This document shows positions 16,987 through 25,383 of a stretch of 64,000 bases of DNA, in pieces. The translations under genes were made by a program, and so were the position numbers. The DNA comes from Bacteroidota bacterium (GTDB lineage: Bacteria > Bacteroidota > Bacteroidia > Flavobacteriales > Weeksellaceae), in the NCBI GenBank assembly GCA_023458535.1, contig JAEWYW010000038.1, forward strand, positions 16,638 to 80,637. The letters run 5' to 3'. The notes under the pieces are model-generated. The model did not search any database. It saw only the letters and a program-made list of their open reading frames with translations, and was not told where the DNA came from. Every line of letters starts with the position of its first letter. Position 1 is the first letter of the stretch.

Positions 16987-18012
16987 TTATTTAATCAAGA
17001 AATTGAATTTATCCATATTCTTAAGAGCGATACCTGTTCCGCGTACAACAGCTCTCAAAGGATCTTCAGCTACAAATACAGGTAGACCAGTTTTCTTGTG
17101 AATTCTGTCTGCCAATCCTCTTAAAAGAGCACCACCACCAGCTAAATAAATACCAGTTTTGTAGATGTCAGCAGCCAACTCAGGAGGAGTTAAAGAAAGG
17201 GTTTCCATAACTGCATCCTCAATTCTGATGATAGATTTGTCTAAAGCTCTGGCGATTTCTTTATAACCTACCATAATTTCTTTCGGCTTGCCTGTAATCA
17301 AATCTCTACCCTGTACTGGAATGTCTTCAATGTCAACATCTAAATCTTCCACAGCAGAGCCCACTTCTATTTTCACTCTCTCAGCGGTTCTTTCACCAAT
17401 ATATAAATTATGATGTGTTCTTAAATAATATGCGATGTCGTTGGTAAATACATCACCAGCAATCTTTACAGATTTATCACAAACAATTCCGCCCAACGCT
17501 ACTACTGCGATCTCTGTAGTTCCACCACCTATATCGATAATCATATTACCTTCTGGTTTTTGAACATCAATACCCACACCAATTGCTGCTGCCATTGGCT
17601 CGTAGATAAGTCTTACTTCTTTTGCATTAACCTTCTGCGCAGAATCTCTTACCGCTCTTTTTTCCACCTCTGTAATTCCAGAAGGGATACAAATAACGAT
17701 TCTAAGAGCTGGCTGTATAAATTTCCCTTTTATACCGGGGATTTTCTTAATGAATTCTTTAATCATGTGCTCAGAAGCGTGGAAGTCTGCAATAACTCCA
17801 TCTTTCAGAGGGCGTATGGTTTTAATATCCTCATGGGTCTTCCCCTGCATGTGCTTTGCCTGTTCTCCAACTGCAATTGGTTTACCTGTAGAACGCTCTA
17901 TTGCGACAATAGAAGGTTGGTCGATAACAATTTTGTTATTGTGGATGATAAGAGTGTTGGCAGTCCCTAAGTCTATCGCAATTTCTTGCGTAAACATGTC
18001 AAATAAACCCAT
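16987..18012 (-). CDS. mreB: Actin-like cell shape protein MreB
   Basis: A 341-residue actin-fold ATPase that forms membrane-associated filaments directing elongation. Clear motifs are IDLGTANTLI (phosphate 1), IDIGGGTTEIAVVALGG (phosphate 2), EPMAAAIGVG and LAGGGALLRGLADRI (adenosine). The N-terminus MGLFDMFTQEIAIDLG starts at the ATG 18010-18012. It is the first gene of the minus-strand shape operon mreB-mreC-mreD-mrdA-rodA-pentapeptide. A -7 box is present 25 bases upstream (18037-18044). Length is normal. Confidence 0.97.
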   Translation of the reverse strand: MGLFDMFTQEIAIDLGTANTLIIHNNKIVIDQPSIVAIERSTGKPIAVGEQAKHMQGKTHEDIKTIRPLKDGVIADFHASEHMIKEFIKKIPGIKGKFIQPALRIVICIPSGITEVEKRAVRDSAQKVNAKEVRLIYEPMAAAIGVGIDVQKPEGNMIIDIGGGTTEIAVVALGGIVCDKSVKIAGDVFTNDIAYYLRTHHNLYIGERTAERVKIEVGSAVEDLDVDIEDIPVQGRDLITGKPKEIMVGYKEIARALDKSIIRIEDAVMETLSLTPPELAADIYKTGIYLAGGGALLRGLADRIHKKTGLPVFVAEDPLRAVVRGTGIALKNMDKFNFLIK

Positions 18013-18036
18013 AGTTGTCTTCTGATTTTAAGTTTA

Positions 18037-18044
18037 CAAAGATA
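18037..18044 (-). promoter_or_regulatory. -7 box of the mreB operon
   Basis: On the minus strand this reads TATCTTTG, matching TAnnTTTG. No TTTG at the usual 17-23 base distance is evident, so the -33 element is weak or absent. The leader to mreB would be about 20 bases. Confidence 0.5.
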
Positions 18045-18269
18045 TAAATATTAAGTACAGTCTAAAAATTAAGAACAAGTTAATTTGGTTAAAATTTTAT
18101 TAAATTTTCAAGTACTTGATGTAAAGTTTATATTATAACTTTTTTGAGCAAATTTTATTGCGAAATATCTAAGAACACCATCTTAAATCTTTCATAAAAA
18201 CTTAGTTCTCATAGTTTTTTACAATAATATAGATACACAGTTTAAGAGGATTTAATAAGAATAATTGCG

Positions 18270-18277
18270 TAAATTTG
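18270..18277 (+). promoter_or_regulatory. -7 box of the hem operon
   Basis: TAAATTTG ends 8 bases before the hemA ATG at 18286. A transcript starting 4-8 bases after the box would have almost no leader. This argues against the longer reading frame that begins with TTG at 18265. Confidence 0.55.
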
Positions 18278-18285
18278 CACCACTT

Positions 18286-19560
18286 ATGTTAAATCATTCG
18301 ATTATACCACAAACTACTAATTTTGCTGTACTCTCTATCAGTTACGAAAAAGCTGATGTGGAGGTGCGCAGTAAGTTTGCATTTTTTGATGAAAACATTA
18401 AGAGTTTTGTTTCTAAAATCCATGATCAAAAGTTAGGTGATGCTTTTGTGGTTTCTACTTGCAACAGAACAGAAATATACACCACGACGCCTAATTATCT
18501 TTTGGTGGCGGAGGAATATTGTAAATCCATAGACGTCAATCTTACGGATTTTATGAGTTTTGCTAATATTCTAACTCAGGAGGAAGCCTTAACCCATCTT
18601 TTTAGAGTGTCTGCTGGTCTTGAAAGTCAAATTATTGGTGATTTTGAGATTATTGGTCAGATAAAAAAAGCCTACTCCCGATTTAAAAAGGAGAAAAAAT
18701 TTTCTAATCCATATTTAGAAAGAGCAATTAATTCTGCCATTCAAATTTCAAAGAGAATTAAAAACGAAACTGGAATTTCCAACGGAGCGGCTTCTGTTTC
18801 TTATGCTGCAGTGCATTACATTCTCAATAATCAGAAACAAATTTCAGACAAAAATATTCTTTTACTGGGCGTTGGTGAAATCGGTCAGAACACCGTTGAA
18901 AACTTGGTAAAACACGTTTATCAACCAAAAATAAAAATTGCCAACCGTACGCAGGAGAAAGCTGAAAAAATTGCTGAGAAGTTCAATATTCCTCATTTGG
19001 AGTACGAAAATTTCGATAAAGAACTAAGCAATACAGATATTCTAATCGTTGCTACGGGTGCAAAAAATCCCATAGTAGATAAAAATCACTTCCCTAACGG
19101 TAAAGAAACCTTAATAATAGATCTTTCCATACCTAACAATGTTGATAAAAACGTTACTGAAAACAAAAATATCACATTGGTGGATGTAGATGAACTATCT
19201 ACACAAATACAAACAACCATTCAACAACGAGAAAAAGAAATTCCGAAGGCCATAGAAATTATAAAATGCATGACCAAGGATTTTCTAGAATGGGAAAAGA
19301 AAAGAAAATTAGCACCCAACATTATTCATTTTAAAGAAGCTCTTAAAAATATGGAGCGCAACGAAATGCACAATTTCTACAGAAAAAACAGATACATCAA
19401 TGTAGATGATATGGAGCTTTCGAGTAAAATGATACAAAAAATTACCAATCGTTTTGCTAAATACATTATCGATAACCCAATGAAGGCGGACGAACTTAGC
19501 AGACTGATGCACGAAATATTAGTGGAACAACCAAATAATGAGTTCAATGAAAAGCATTAG
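18286..19560 (+). CDS. hemA: Glutamyl-tRNA reductase
   Basis: A 424-residue NADPH-dependent enzyme that reduces glutamyl-tRNA(Glu) to glutamate-1-semialdehyde, the first step of the C5 tetrapyrrole pathway. The active-site Cys59 lies in STCNRTEIYTT. Next come the tRNA/GSA contact stretch LFRVSAGLESQIIGDFEIIGQIK, the Rossmann NADPH domain starting NILLLGVGEIGQNT and the C-terminal dimerisation helices. The frame extends to a TTG at 18265, but the ATG at 18286 is preferred because the -7 promoter box lies inside the extension. The 3' end overlaps hemC by 14 bases or more, so hemACDE is one operon. Confidence 0.93.
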   Translation: MLNHSIIPQTTNFAVLSISYEKADVEVRSKFAFFDENIKSFVSKIHDQKLGDAFVVSTCNRTEIYTTTPNYLLVAEEYCKSIDVNLTDFMSFANILTQEEALTHLFRVSAGLESQIIGDFEIIGQIKKAYSRFKKEKKFSNPYLERAINSAIQISKRIKNETGISNGAASVSYAAVHYILNNQKQISDKNILLLGVGEIGQNTVENLVKHVYQPKIKIANRTQEKAEKIAEKFNIPHLEYENFDKELSNTDILIVATGAKNPIVDKNHFPNGKETLIIDLSIPNNVDKNVTENKNITLVDVDELSTQIQTTIQQREKEIPKAIEIIKCMTKDFLEWEKKRKLAPNIIHFKEALKNMERNEMHNFYRKNRYINVDDMELSSKMIQKITNRFAKYIIDNPMKADELSRLMHEILVEQPNNEFNEKH

Positions 19561-20458
19561 AATCGGAACAAGAAACTCAGCTTTAGCACTTTGGCAGGCT
19601 AGGGAAGTGGCTAGGCATCTGCAAAATAAAAACTACACTACAGAAATTGTCCCAATACTTTCCTCAGGTGATAAAAATCTTACCCAACCCCTGTATACAA
19701 TGGGCATTACTGGAGTTTTCACCAGAGATCTGGATATTGCTTTATTGAATGACGAAATAGACATTGCGGTACATTCTTTAAAAGATGTTCCTACGCAACT
19801 TCCAGAGGGCATTGAGCTTATTGCCTATTTAAAGAGAGATTATCCACAAGATGTGTTGGTAAGAAAATCTTCTGCTGAAGGTAAGGAATTTCATGAGCTG
19901 AAGGTGGCTACAGGCAGCTTAAGAAGAAGAGCGTTTTGGTCTAAAAGCTATCCCAATGCGGTTTTTTCAGAAATTAGAGGTAATATTCAAACCAGATTGC
20001 AGAAGCTTGAAGAACAGGATTTTGATGCCACTATTTTTTCTTTGGCTGGAATTAAAAGAATGAATATGGATCTCAACTATGAGTTTCTACCATTTATGAT
20101 TTCAGCGCCGTCCCAAGGTGTGGTTACCGTTGCTGGAAATTCTAAAAATACTGAAATCAACAATATTCTTAAAGAAATAAACGACACAGAAACACAAATC
20201 TGTGTGGAAATGGAGCGTAACTTTCTGCAAACTTTAGAAGGAGGTTGTACTGCGCCTATTGGTGCTTATGCTGAAAAAATTACCAATCAGATTCGCTTTA
20301 AAGGAGCACTTTGTTCATTAGATGGAAGAGATTCTATTTATGTTGATGAAAGTTTTGAATTTGAAGAAGGTATCAACTACGGAAAACAGTTTGCAGAAAC
20401 CATCCTAAACGATGGTGGAAGAGAAATGATGCAAAAAATAAAGGAAACACTTCAATAA
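19547..20458 (+). CDS. hemC: Hydroxymethylbilane synthase (porphobilinogen deaminase)
   Basis: Joins four porphobilinogens into hydroxymethylbilane. The start MKSIRIGTRNSALALWQ is the classic HemC N-terminus; an ATG 3 codons upstream (19538) is also possible. Other blocks are DIAVHSLKDVPTQLPEG, SLRRRAFW (substrate-binding arginines) and the dipyrromethane cofactor Cys in LEGGCTAPIGAYA. It has 303 residues, a normal length. The gene begins inside the hemA 3' end, indicating translational coupling. Confidence 0.96.
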   Translation: MKSIRIGTRNSALALWQAREVARHLQNKNYTTEIVPILSSGDKNLTQPLYTMGITGVFTRDLDIALLNDEIDIAVHSLKDVPTQLPEGIELIAYLKRDYPQDVLVRKSSAEGKEFHELKVATGSLRRRAFWSKSYPNAVFSEIRGNIQTRLQKLEEQDFDATIFSLAGIKRMNMDLNYEFLPFMISAPSQGVVTVAGNSKNTEINNILKEINDTETQICVEMERNFLQTLEGGCTAPIGAYAEKITNQIRFKGALCSLDGRDSIYVDESFEFEEGINYGKQFAETILNDGGREMMQKIKETLQ

Positions 20459-20472
20459 TCTTTTATTAATGC

Positions 20473-21156
20473 ATGATGAAGACGCTGTTTACAAAAAAAA
20501 TAGACCGCAGAACGGTTACCAATAAGCTTGGGCAAGATTTTGATTTCAGTTGTATAGATGTCATCAAGATAAGTCCTCTCACTATTACTCCTTTCGATTT
20601 GAAAAATTATTCATTAATTTTTAGCAGCGTAAATGCCGTTCAGTCTTTTTTTGCTAATGGTTTTCAGCCTTGTGAAGATTTTATCAGTAAAAACTACAAT
20701 AAAATTTATTGCGTTGGCGAAAAAACTAAAAAAGAAGTGCGAAAGAATGGCTTTGGAACCTTTAAGGTGCTGAGAAATGCCAAGGAGTTGTCGCAATTCA
20801 TCATTGATAAAAGCCAGAAAGAAAGTTTTCTTCACTTTTGTGGAAATATGGCTTTAGATGTTTTGGATCAGGCCTTGCCGTTGCAGAATATTGGCTATCA
20901 AAAAATTGTAGTGTATAACACAGAGGAAATATACCCAATCATTACAGAAAATTTTGACGCATTGGTTTTCTTCAGTCCGAGTGGCGTTAGAAGTTTTAGC
21001 CGAAATAATACATTCAATAACGCAAAGTTGTTTTCCATAGGTGAGACAACATCAGACGAAATTCGAAAATATACTTCCCAAAATATCATTACCAGTGAAG
21101 AAAACAGTCTTGCCGACGTTCTGCACATAATGAAAACAGAATTGGGAAAACAGTAA
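20473..21156 (+). CDS. hemD: Uroporphyrinogen-III synthase
   Basis: A 227-residue HemD-type protein that closes and inverts ring D of hydroxymethylbilane. The family is poorly conserved. Support comes from position between hemC and hemE, the two-lobed alpha/beta pattern and the blocks LIFSSVNAVQSFF, IYCVGEKTKKEV, LVFFSPSGVRSF and LFSIGETTSDEI (the S/T-N/G-x-V and vGxkT motifs repeated in each lobe). The second ATG (20476) may be the real start. It lies 14 bases after hemC and 6 bases before hemE. Confidence 0.9.
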   Translation: MMKTLFTKKIDRRTVTNKLGQDFDFSCIDVIKISPLTITPFDLKNYSLIFSSVNAVQSFFANGFQPCEDFISKNYNKIYCVGEKTKKEVRKNGFGTFKVLRNAKELSQFIIDKSQKESFLHFCGNMALDVLDQALPLQNIGYQKIVVYNTEEIYPIITENFDALVFFSPSGVRSFSRNNTFNNAKLFSIGETTSDEIRKYTSQNIITSEENSLADVLHIMKTELGKQ

Positions 21157-21162
21157 AAGATT

Positions 21163-22194
21163 ATGATTAAGAACGACTTATACCTAAAGGCCTTGAGAGG
21201 CGAAACAGTAGAGAGGCCTCCTGTGTGGATGATGAGGCAAGCCGGAAGATATTTACCTGAATTTATTGCACTTCGCGATAAGTACGATTTTTTTACCCGT
21301 TGTCAAACTCCCGAGTTGGCAGCAGAAATTACGGTACAGCCTATAAGAAGATTTCCGTTGGATGCAGCCATTCTTTTTTCTGATATTTTGGTGGTTCCTC
21401 AAGCGATGGGCATTGATTTTAAAATGAAGGAATCCGTAGGTCCTTGGTTAGACAATCCCATTAGAACTGCAGAACAGGTAAAAAATGTAGTTGTTCCAGA
21501 TGTGAATGATACTTTAGGATATGTTTTTGATGCCATTGAATTAACATTACAGAAGTTAGACAACGAAATTCCTTTAATTGGCTTTGCGGGCTCTCCGTGG
21601 ACCATTCTGTGCTACTGCGTGGAAGGCAAGGGAAGTAAATCTTTTGACATTGCTAAAGGTTTTTGTTTTACGCAGCCTGAGGCAGCTCATGAATTATTAC
21701 AAAAGATTACAGATACTACCATTGCTTATTTAAAAAGAAAAGTTGAAAAAGGAGTTTCTGCAGTTCAGGTTTTTGATTCTTGGGGAGGAATGCTTTCTCC
21801 AGAAGATTACAATGAATTCTCATGGCAGTACATCAACCAGATTGTTGAAGCATTAAGTCCGTTAACACATGTGGTGGTTTTCGGAAAGGGCTGTTGGTTT
21901 GCTTTGGAGGAAATGACGATGTCTAAAGCCTCTGCTTTGGGTGTGGACTGGACGGTTACTCCAGAGTATGCAAGAGCACTTACCAATCATACCATGACGC
22001 TTCAGGGGAATTTTGATCCTGCAAGATTGCATTCAAGTCCGGAGGTGATCCGAAAAATGGTTCACGAAATGATTTCTCGTTTCGGGAAAGACAGATACAT
22101 CGCCAATTTGGGTCATGGAATTTTACCTAATATTCCAGTTGAAAACGCTGAAGCTTTTATTAGAGCCGTGGTGGAATGGAAACCGAATATCTAA
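21163..22194 (+). CDS. hemE: Uroporphyrinogen decarboxylase
   Basis: Removes four carboxyl groups from uroporphyrinogen III to give coproporphyrinogen III. The 343-residue sequence has the signatures PPVWMMRQAGRYLPEF near the N-terminus, the catalytic Asp region FSDILVVPQAMG, GFAGSPWTILCY, FDSWGGMLSP and NLGHGILPN. It is the last gene of the hem operon and is followed 12 bases later by a bidirectional terminator. HemB, HemL and the later haem genes are not in the window. Confidence 0.97.
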   Translation: MIKNDLYLKALRGETVERPPVWMMRQAGRYLPEFIALRDKYDFFTRCQTPELAAEITVQPIRRFPLDAAILFSDILVVPQAMGIDFKMKESVGPWLDNPIRTAEQVKNVVVPDVNDTLGYVFDAIELTLQKLDNEIPLIGFAGSPWTILCYCVEGKGSKSFDIAKGFCFTQPEAAHELLQKITDTTIAYLKRKVEKGVSAVQVFDSWGGMLSPEDYNEFSWQYINQIVEALSPLTHVVVFGKGCWFALEEMTMSKASALGVDWTVTPEYARALTNHTMTLQGNFDPARLHSSPEVIRKMVHEMISRFGKDRYIANLGHGILPNIPVENAEAFIRAVVEWKPNI

Positions 22195-22206
22195 AAGATT
22201 TATTAT

Positions 22207-22236
22207 AAAAAACGTCCAAATTTTTGGACGTTTTTT
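22207..22236. terminator. Bidirectional terminator shared by hemE and sufS
   Basis: AAAAAACGTCCA pairs with TGGACGTTTTTT, with runs of Ts on both strands. The right end overlaps the sufS stop codon. Confidence 0.92.
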
Positions 22237-23455
22237 ATCCCAGCATTCTTTTCGCTTTTTTTACACCCTCTACTAAAACATCTATTTCTTCAAAAGTATT
22301 GTAAACTGCAAAGCTGGCTCGTACTGTACCTGCAATATCGAAGAAATTCATGATCGGTTGTGTACAGTGATGCCCCGTTCTTACTGCAATTCCCATTTTA
22401 TCGAGAATCATCCCTACATCCGAAGCGATGCCAACACCTTCTAGATTAAAAGAAACCACGCCAGCTCTATTGGCTTTTTCGGCATAGACCCTTAAACCAT
22501 CAATCTCCAAAAGTTTTTTCTGAGCGTATTTCAGCAGTTCATGCTCGTGGTTTTTAATATTTTCTCTCCCCACTTCTTCCATAAAATCAACTGCTGCTCC
22601 TAATGCAATATTTCCTCCCACATTAGGCGTTCCTGCTTCAAATTTAAAAGGCAAATCTGCATATGTAGTTCCTTCGAAAGTACAGGTGGCAATCATCTCA
22701 CCTCCGCCATGGAAAGGTGGAAGTTTTTCAAGAACATGTTGTTTACCGTAAACAATCCCTGTTCCCATAGGTGCATACATTTTGTGCCCTGAAAAAACGA
22801 AGAAATCGCAATCCATTTTTTGAACATCAATGCTAAAATGCGGTGCAGATTGTGCTCCATCTATCACAACATAAGCGTCCGACAAAGCTCTAACCTTTTT
22901 AATGATTTCATTTACAGGATTTATTACTCCCAAAGCATTAGAAACTTGATTTACTGAAACCACTTTTGTTTTTTCATTCAACCACTCATCTAAAACATCA
23001 ATTTGCAAAATGCCATTTTCATCCATCGGGATGACACGCAATCTGGCTCCCGTTCTTTCGCAAAGCATTTGCCACGGAACGATATTAGAATGATGTTCTA
23101 AATAGGAAATAATAATTTCGTCGTCCTTTTTTAGTTCTTGTGTAAGAATATAAGAGATGAGGTTTAAACCTTCCGTTGTGCCTTTTGTGAAGATGATTTC
23201 ATAGTCGTGCTGGGCATTCACAAATCTCTGAACTTTCTGACGCGCGAGCTCCATTTTCTCAGTGGCAATCTGGCTTAGAGTATGAATTCCACGGTGAACG
23301 TTGGCGTTGTATTCGGTATAATATTTATGGCAAGCTTCTAAAACAGAATTGGGTTTCTGGGAGGTGGCAGCATTATCCAAATACACCAATGGTTTTCCAT
23401 TGATCTCTCGCGATAAAATTTCGAACTGATTTCTTATTTTTTGAACATCAAACAT
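22235..23455 (-). CDS. sufS: Cysteine desulfurase, SufS type
   Basis: A 406-residue PLP enzyme that takes sulfur from cysteine for Fe-S cluster assembly. Features: NAATSQKPNSVLEA near the start, TKGTTEGLNLI, the histidine stretch EHHSNIVPWQ, FFVFSGHKMYAPMGTGIVYG with the PLP Lys, and the persulfide Cys in RTGHHCTQP with the short SufS-type active loop. The other suf genes are not adjacent, so it is detached from the suf operon or is a second copy. A -7-like TAAATTTG lies on the minus strand at 23496-23503. Confidence 0.94.
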   Translation of the reverse strand: MFDVQKIRNQFEILSREINGKPLVYLDNAATSQKPNSVLEACHKYYTEYNANVHRGIHTLSQIATEKMELARQKVQRFVNAQHDYEIIFTKGTTEGLNLISYILTQELKKDDEIIISYLEHHSNIVPWQMLCERTGARLRVIPMDENGILQIDVLDEWLNEKTKVVSVNQVSNALGVINPVNEIIKKVRALSDAYVVIDGAQSAPHFSIDVQKMDCDFFVFSGHKMYAPMGTGIVYGKQHVLEKLPPFHGGGEMIATCTFEGTTYADLPFKFEAGTPNVGGNIALGAAVDFMEEVGRENIKNHEHELLKYAQKKLLEIDGLRVYAEKANRAGVVSFNLEGVGIASDVGMILDKMGIAVRTGHHCTQPIMNFFDIAGTVRASFAVYNTFEEIDVLVEGVKKAKRMLG

Positions 23456-23541
23456 GATGGATTTTTTAAATTTATTTTTCTTATTTAGAATTCTTCAAAT
23501 TTACGGAATTTTTAATGAATGCCTTCAGCACCAAAAACAAA

Positions 23542-23566
23542 AAAACCTGCCAAAAGACAGGTTTTA
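23542..23566 (-). terminator. Terminator of rplY
   Basis: AAAACCTG and CAGGTTTT flank an 8-base loop. The long A run on the left side gives the T tract on the minus strand, so it serves rplY. Confidence 0.85.
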
Positions 23567-23586
23567 AATATCATTAAGAAAGTTTC

Positions 23587-24243
23587 TTATGCTTCGAAAG
23601 ATTTTTCCTCTGTTGTAGGTACATCAGGGTTTTGATCTTTTACTTCTTCTGCTAATTCTTCATCTTCTTCGTCAGCAGCAGCAGCTCCACCTTTCATTGC
23701 ATTTCTAGACATCTTCACAGCAGCAACTACTGCATTGTCTGGGTGCATGAAAGTAAACCCTTCAGTTTTGATAGAACCAACATAAAGTTTGTTACCAATT
23801 TTAAGAGGAGTTACGTCCACAACGATTTCGTCTGGTAAGTTAGCAGGAATAGCTTTTACTTTCAATTTTCTGAAAGATTGTCTAAGAACACCACCAGAAA
23901 CAACACCTTTTGCACGACCAGTAATTCTTACTGGAACTTCCATAATTACAGCCTTGTCGTCTGATAATTGATAGAAATCAACGTGAAGAATTTTGTCTGT
24001 AATTGGGTGAAACTGGATGTCCTGAAGAACAGCAGGGATAGTTTGTCCGTCAACTTCAATAGATACCGTGTGTGCTTCAGGAGTGTACACTAAACCTTTG
24101 AAAGACTTCTCTTCAGTAGAAAAGTTCAATGGCTCACCACCTCCATAAACAACACAAGGAACTAATTCAGCATCACGTAAAGCTTTTGTAGACTTTTTGC
24201 CCACGCTTTCTCTTTTTGTACCTTGAATTGTAATAGATTTCAT
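23587..24243 (-). CDS. rplY: Ribosomal protein L25, Ctc form
   Basis: A 218-residue long form of L25/TL5 that binds 5S rRNA. The N-terminal L25 domain (about 1-92) has the motif GVGKKSTKALRDAELVPCVVYGG, with the RxGxR-type basic stretch, followed by the C-terminal TL5 beta domain (about 93-180; VDVTPLKIGNKLYVGSI). The last 35 residues are a very acidic low-complexity tail. It lies next to prs on the same strand, a common conserved pairing. A -7-like TACTTTTG is at 24274-24281 on the minus strand and a terminator follows the gene. Confidence 0.94.
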   Translation of the reverse strand: MKSITIQGTKRESVGKKSTKALRDAELVPCVVYGGGEPLNFSTEEKSFKGLVYTPEAHTVSIEVDGQTIPAVLQDIQFHPITDKILHVDFYQLSDDKAVIMEVPVRITGRAKGVVSGGVLRQSFRKLKVKAIPANLPDEIVVDVTPLKIGNKLYVGSIKTEGFTFMHPDNAVVAAVKMSRNAMKGGAAAADEEDEELAEEVKDQNPDVPTTEEKSFEA

Positions 24244-24296
24244 TATAATTATATATTAAAATATTTGAGAGTGCAAAAGTAACAAATTTTTGTGAA

Positions 24297-24328
24297 TAAA
24301 AAAAGAGGCTTTCTAAAAAGCCTCTTTT
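24297..24328 (-). terminator. Terminator of prs
   Basis: AAAAGAGGCTTT and AAAGCCTCTTTT form a perfect 12-base stem with a 4-base loop and a T run on the minus strand. Confidence 0.88.
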
Positions 24329-24361
24329 CTGATATTCTGTTTCTTAAAAAGAAATTTTATA

Positions 24362-25300
24362 TTAAATAATAAATTTGTCGCTGATGGATTTATGTTCGTG
24401 AACCATCTTCATTACATCTGCAAATAATGGAGCACAAGACAACACTTTTATTTTAGAAGACAATTCAGTCTTTACAGGAATGGAATCGGTAACAATTACC
24501 TCTAAAAGTTTTGAATTTTCGATATTTTCATATGCCTTCCCAGAAAGTACACCGTGTGTCGCCATCGCCCGAACGGTTTTAGCACCTTTTTCCATTAAGA
24601 TGTCAGCGGCTTTGCAGAGCGTTCCCGCAGTGTCTATCATGTCATCTATTAAGATTACATTTTTGCCCTCAACATCACCAATTAAGAACATTTCTTCTAC
24701 AACATTGGCTTTTTTTCTTTCCTTATATGCAATAACAACATCAGCACCAAGGTGTCCCGCATAGTTTTTTGCTCTTTTTGCACCACCCATGTCTGGAGAA
24801 GCAATTGTTAATTGATCTAAATTTAAAGATTCAATATAATCTACAAATATGGAAGAAGCGTACAAATGATCTACCGGAATTTCGAAGAAACCTTGAATTT
24901 GATCCGCATGTAAATCCATCGTCATTATTCTTGTAGCTCCTGCTGCCGTTAGAAGATTGGCTACCAGTTTAGCACCGATAGGAGCTCTTGGTTTGTCTTT
25001 TCTATCCTGTCTTGCCAGTCCGAAGTAAGGAATTACTACTGTAATGCTTTTAGCAGAAGCTCTTTTGGCAGCGTCAATCATTAGTAAAAGTTCTAATAAA
25101 TTGTCTGCTGGTGGAAATGTAGAACCAATTAAGAAAACTCGTCCTCCTCTTACAGATTCATCTAAAACGGGTTCAAATTCTCCGTCGCTGAATTCCTGAA
25201 AATTTATTTTACCTAACTCTTTTCCATAACGTTCTGCGATTTTTTCCGCTAAATCTCTGCTTGTTCTTACGCAAAATAGATAACTTGATTGGTCTGCCAT
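24362..25300 (-). CDS. prs: Ribose-phosphate pyrophosphokinase
   Basis: Makes PRPP from ribose-5-phosphate and ATP for purine, pyrimidine, histidine and NAD synthesis. The 312-residue sequence has FSDGEFEPVLDESVRG, PYFGLARQDRKDKPRAPIGAK, the metal/His motif MDLHADQIQGFF and the PRPP loop VILIDDMIDTAGTL. The frame is open a further 42 codons upstream (to 25426), but that extension would run through the terminator hairpin of the preceding gene. The ATG at 25300 gives the normal length, and a -7 box TAAATTTG lies just upstream on the minus strand (25321-25328). Confidence 0.96.
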   Translation of the reverse strand: MADQSSYLFCVRTSRDLAEKIAERYGKELGKINFQEFSDGEFEPVLDESVRGGRVFLIGSTFPPADNLLELLLMIDAAKRASAKSITVVIPYFGLARQDRKDKPRAPIGAKLVANLLTAAGATRIMTMDLHADQIQGFFEIPVDHLYASSIFVDYIESLNLDQLTIASPDMGGAKRAKNYAGHLGADVVIAYKERKKANVVEEMFLIGDVEGKNVILIDDMIDTAGTLCKAADILMEKGAKTVRAMATHGVLSGKAYENIENSKLLEVIVTDSIPVKTELSSKIKVLSCAPLFADVMKMVHEHKSISDKFII

Positions 25301-25332
25301 TTTTAGTTTTTTAGATGTTGCAAATTTATAAA

Positions 25333-25361
25333 AAAACCACAAGATAAGGTCTTGTGGTTTT
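25333..25361 (-). terminator. Terminator of the porin/SGNH operon
   Basis: AAAACCACAAGA and TCTTGTGGTTTT form a perfect 12-base stem with a 5-base loop. It lies between the SGNH gene and prs. Confidence 0.92.
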
Positions 25362-25383
25362 TGAAATTTATTGTTTTTAGCAA

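Noticed and set aside
18265..18285. TTG start extending hemA by 7 codons
   Set aside because: The -7 promoter box lies in this segment and the ATG at 18286 gives a better N-terminus.
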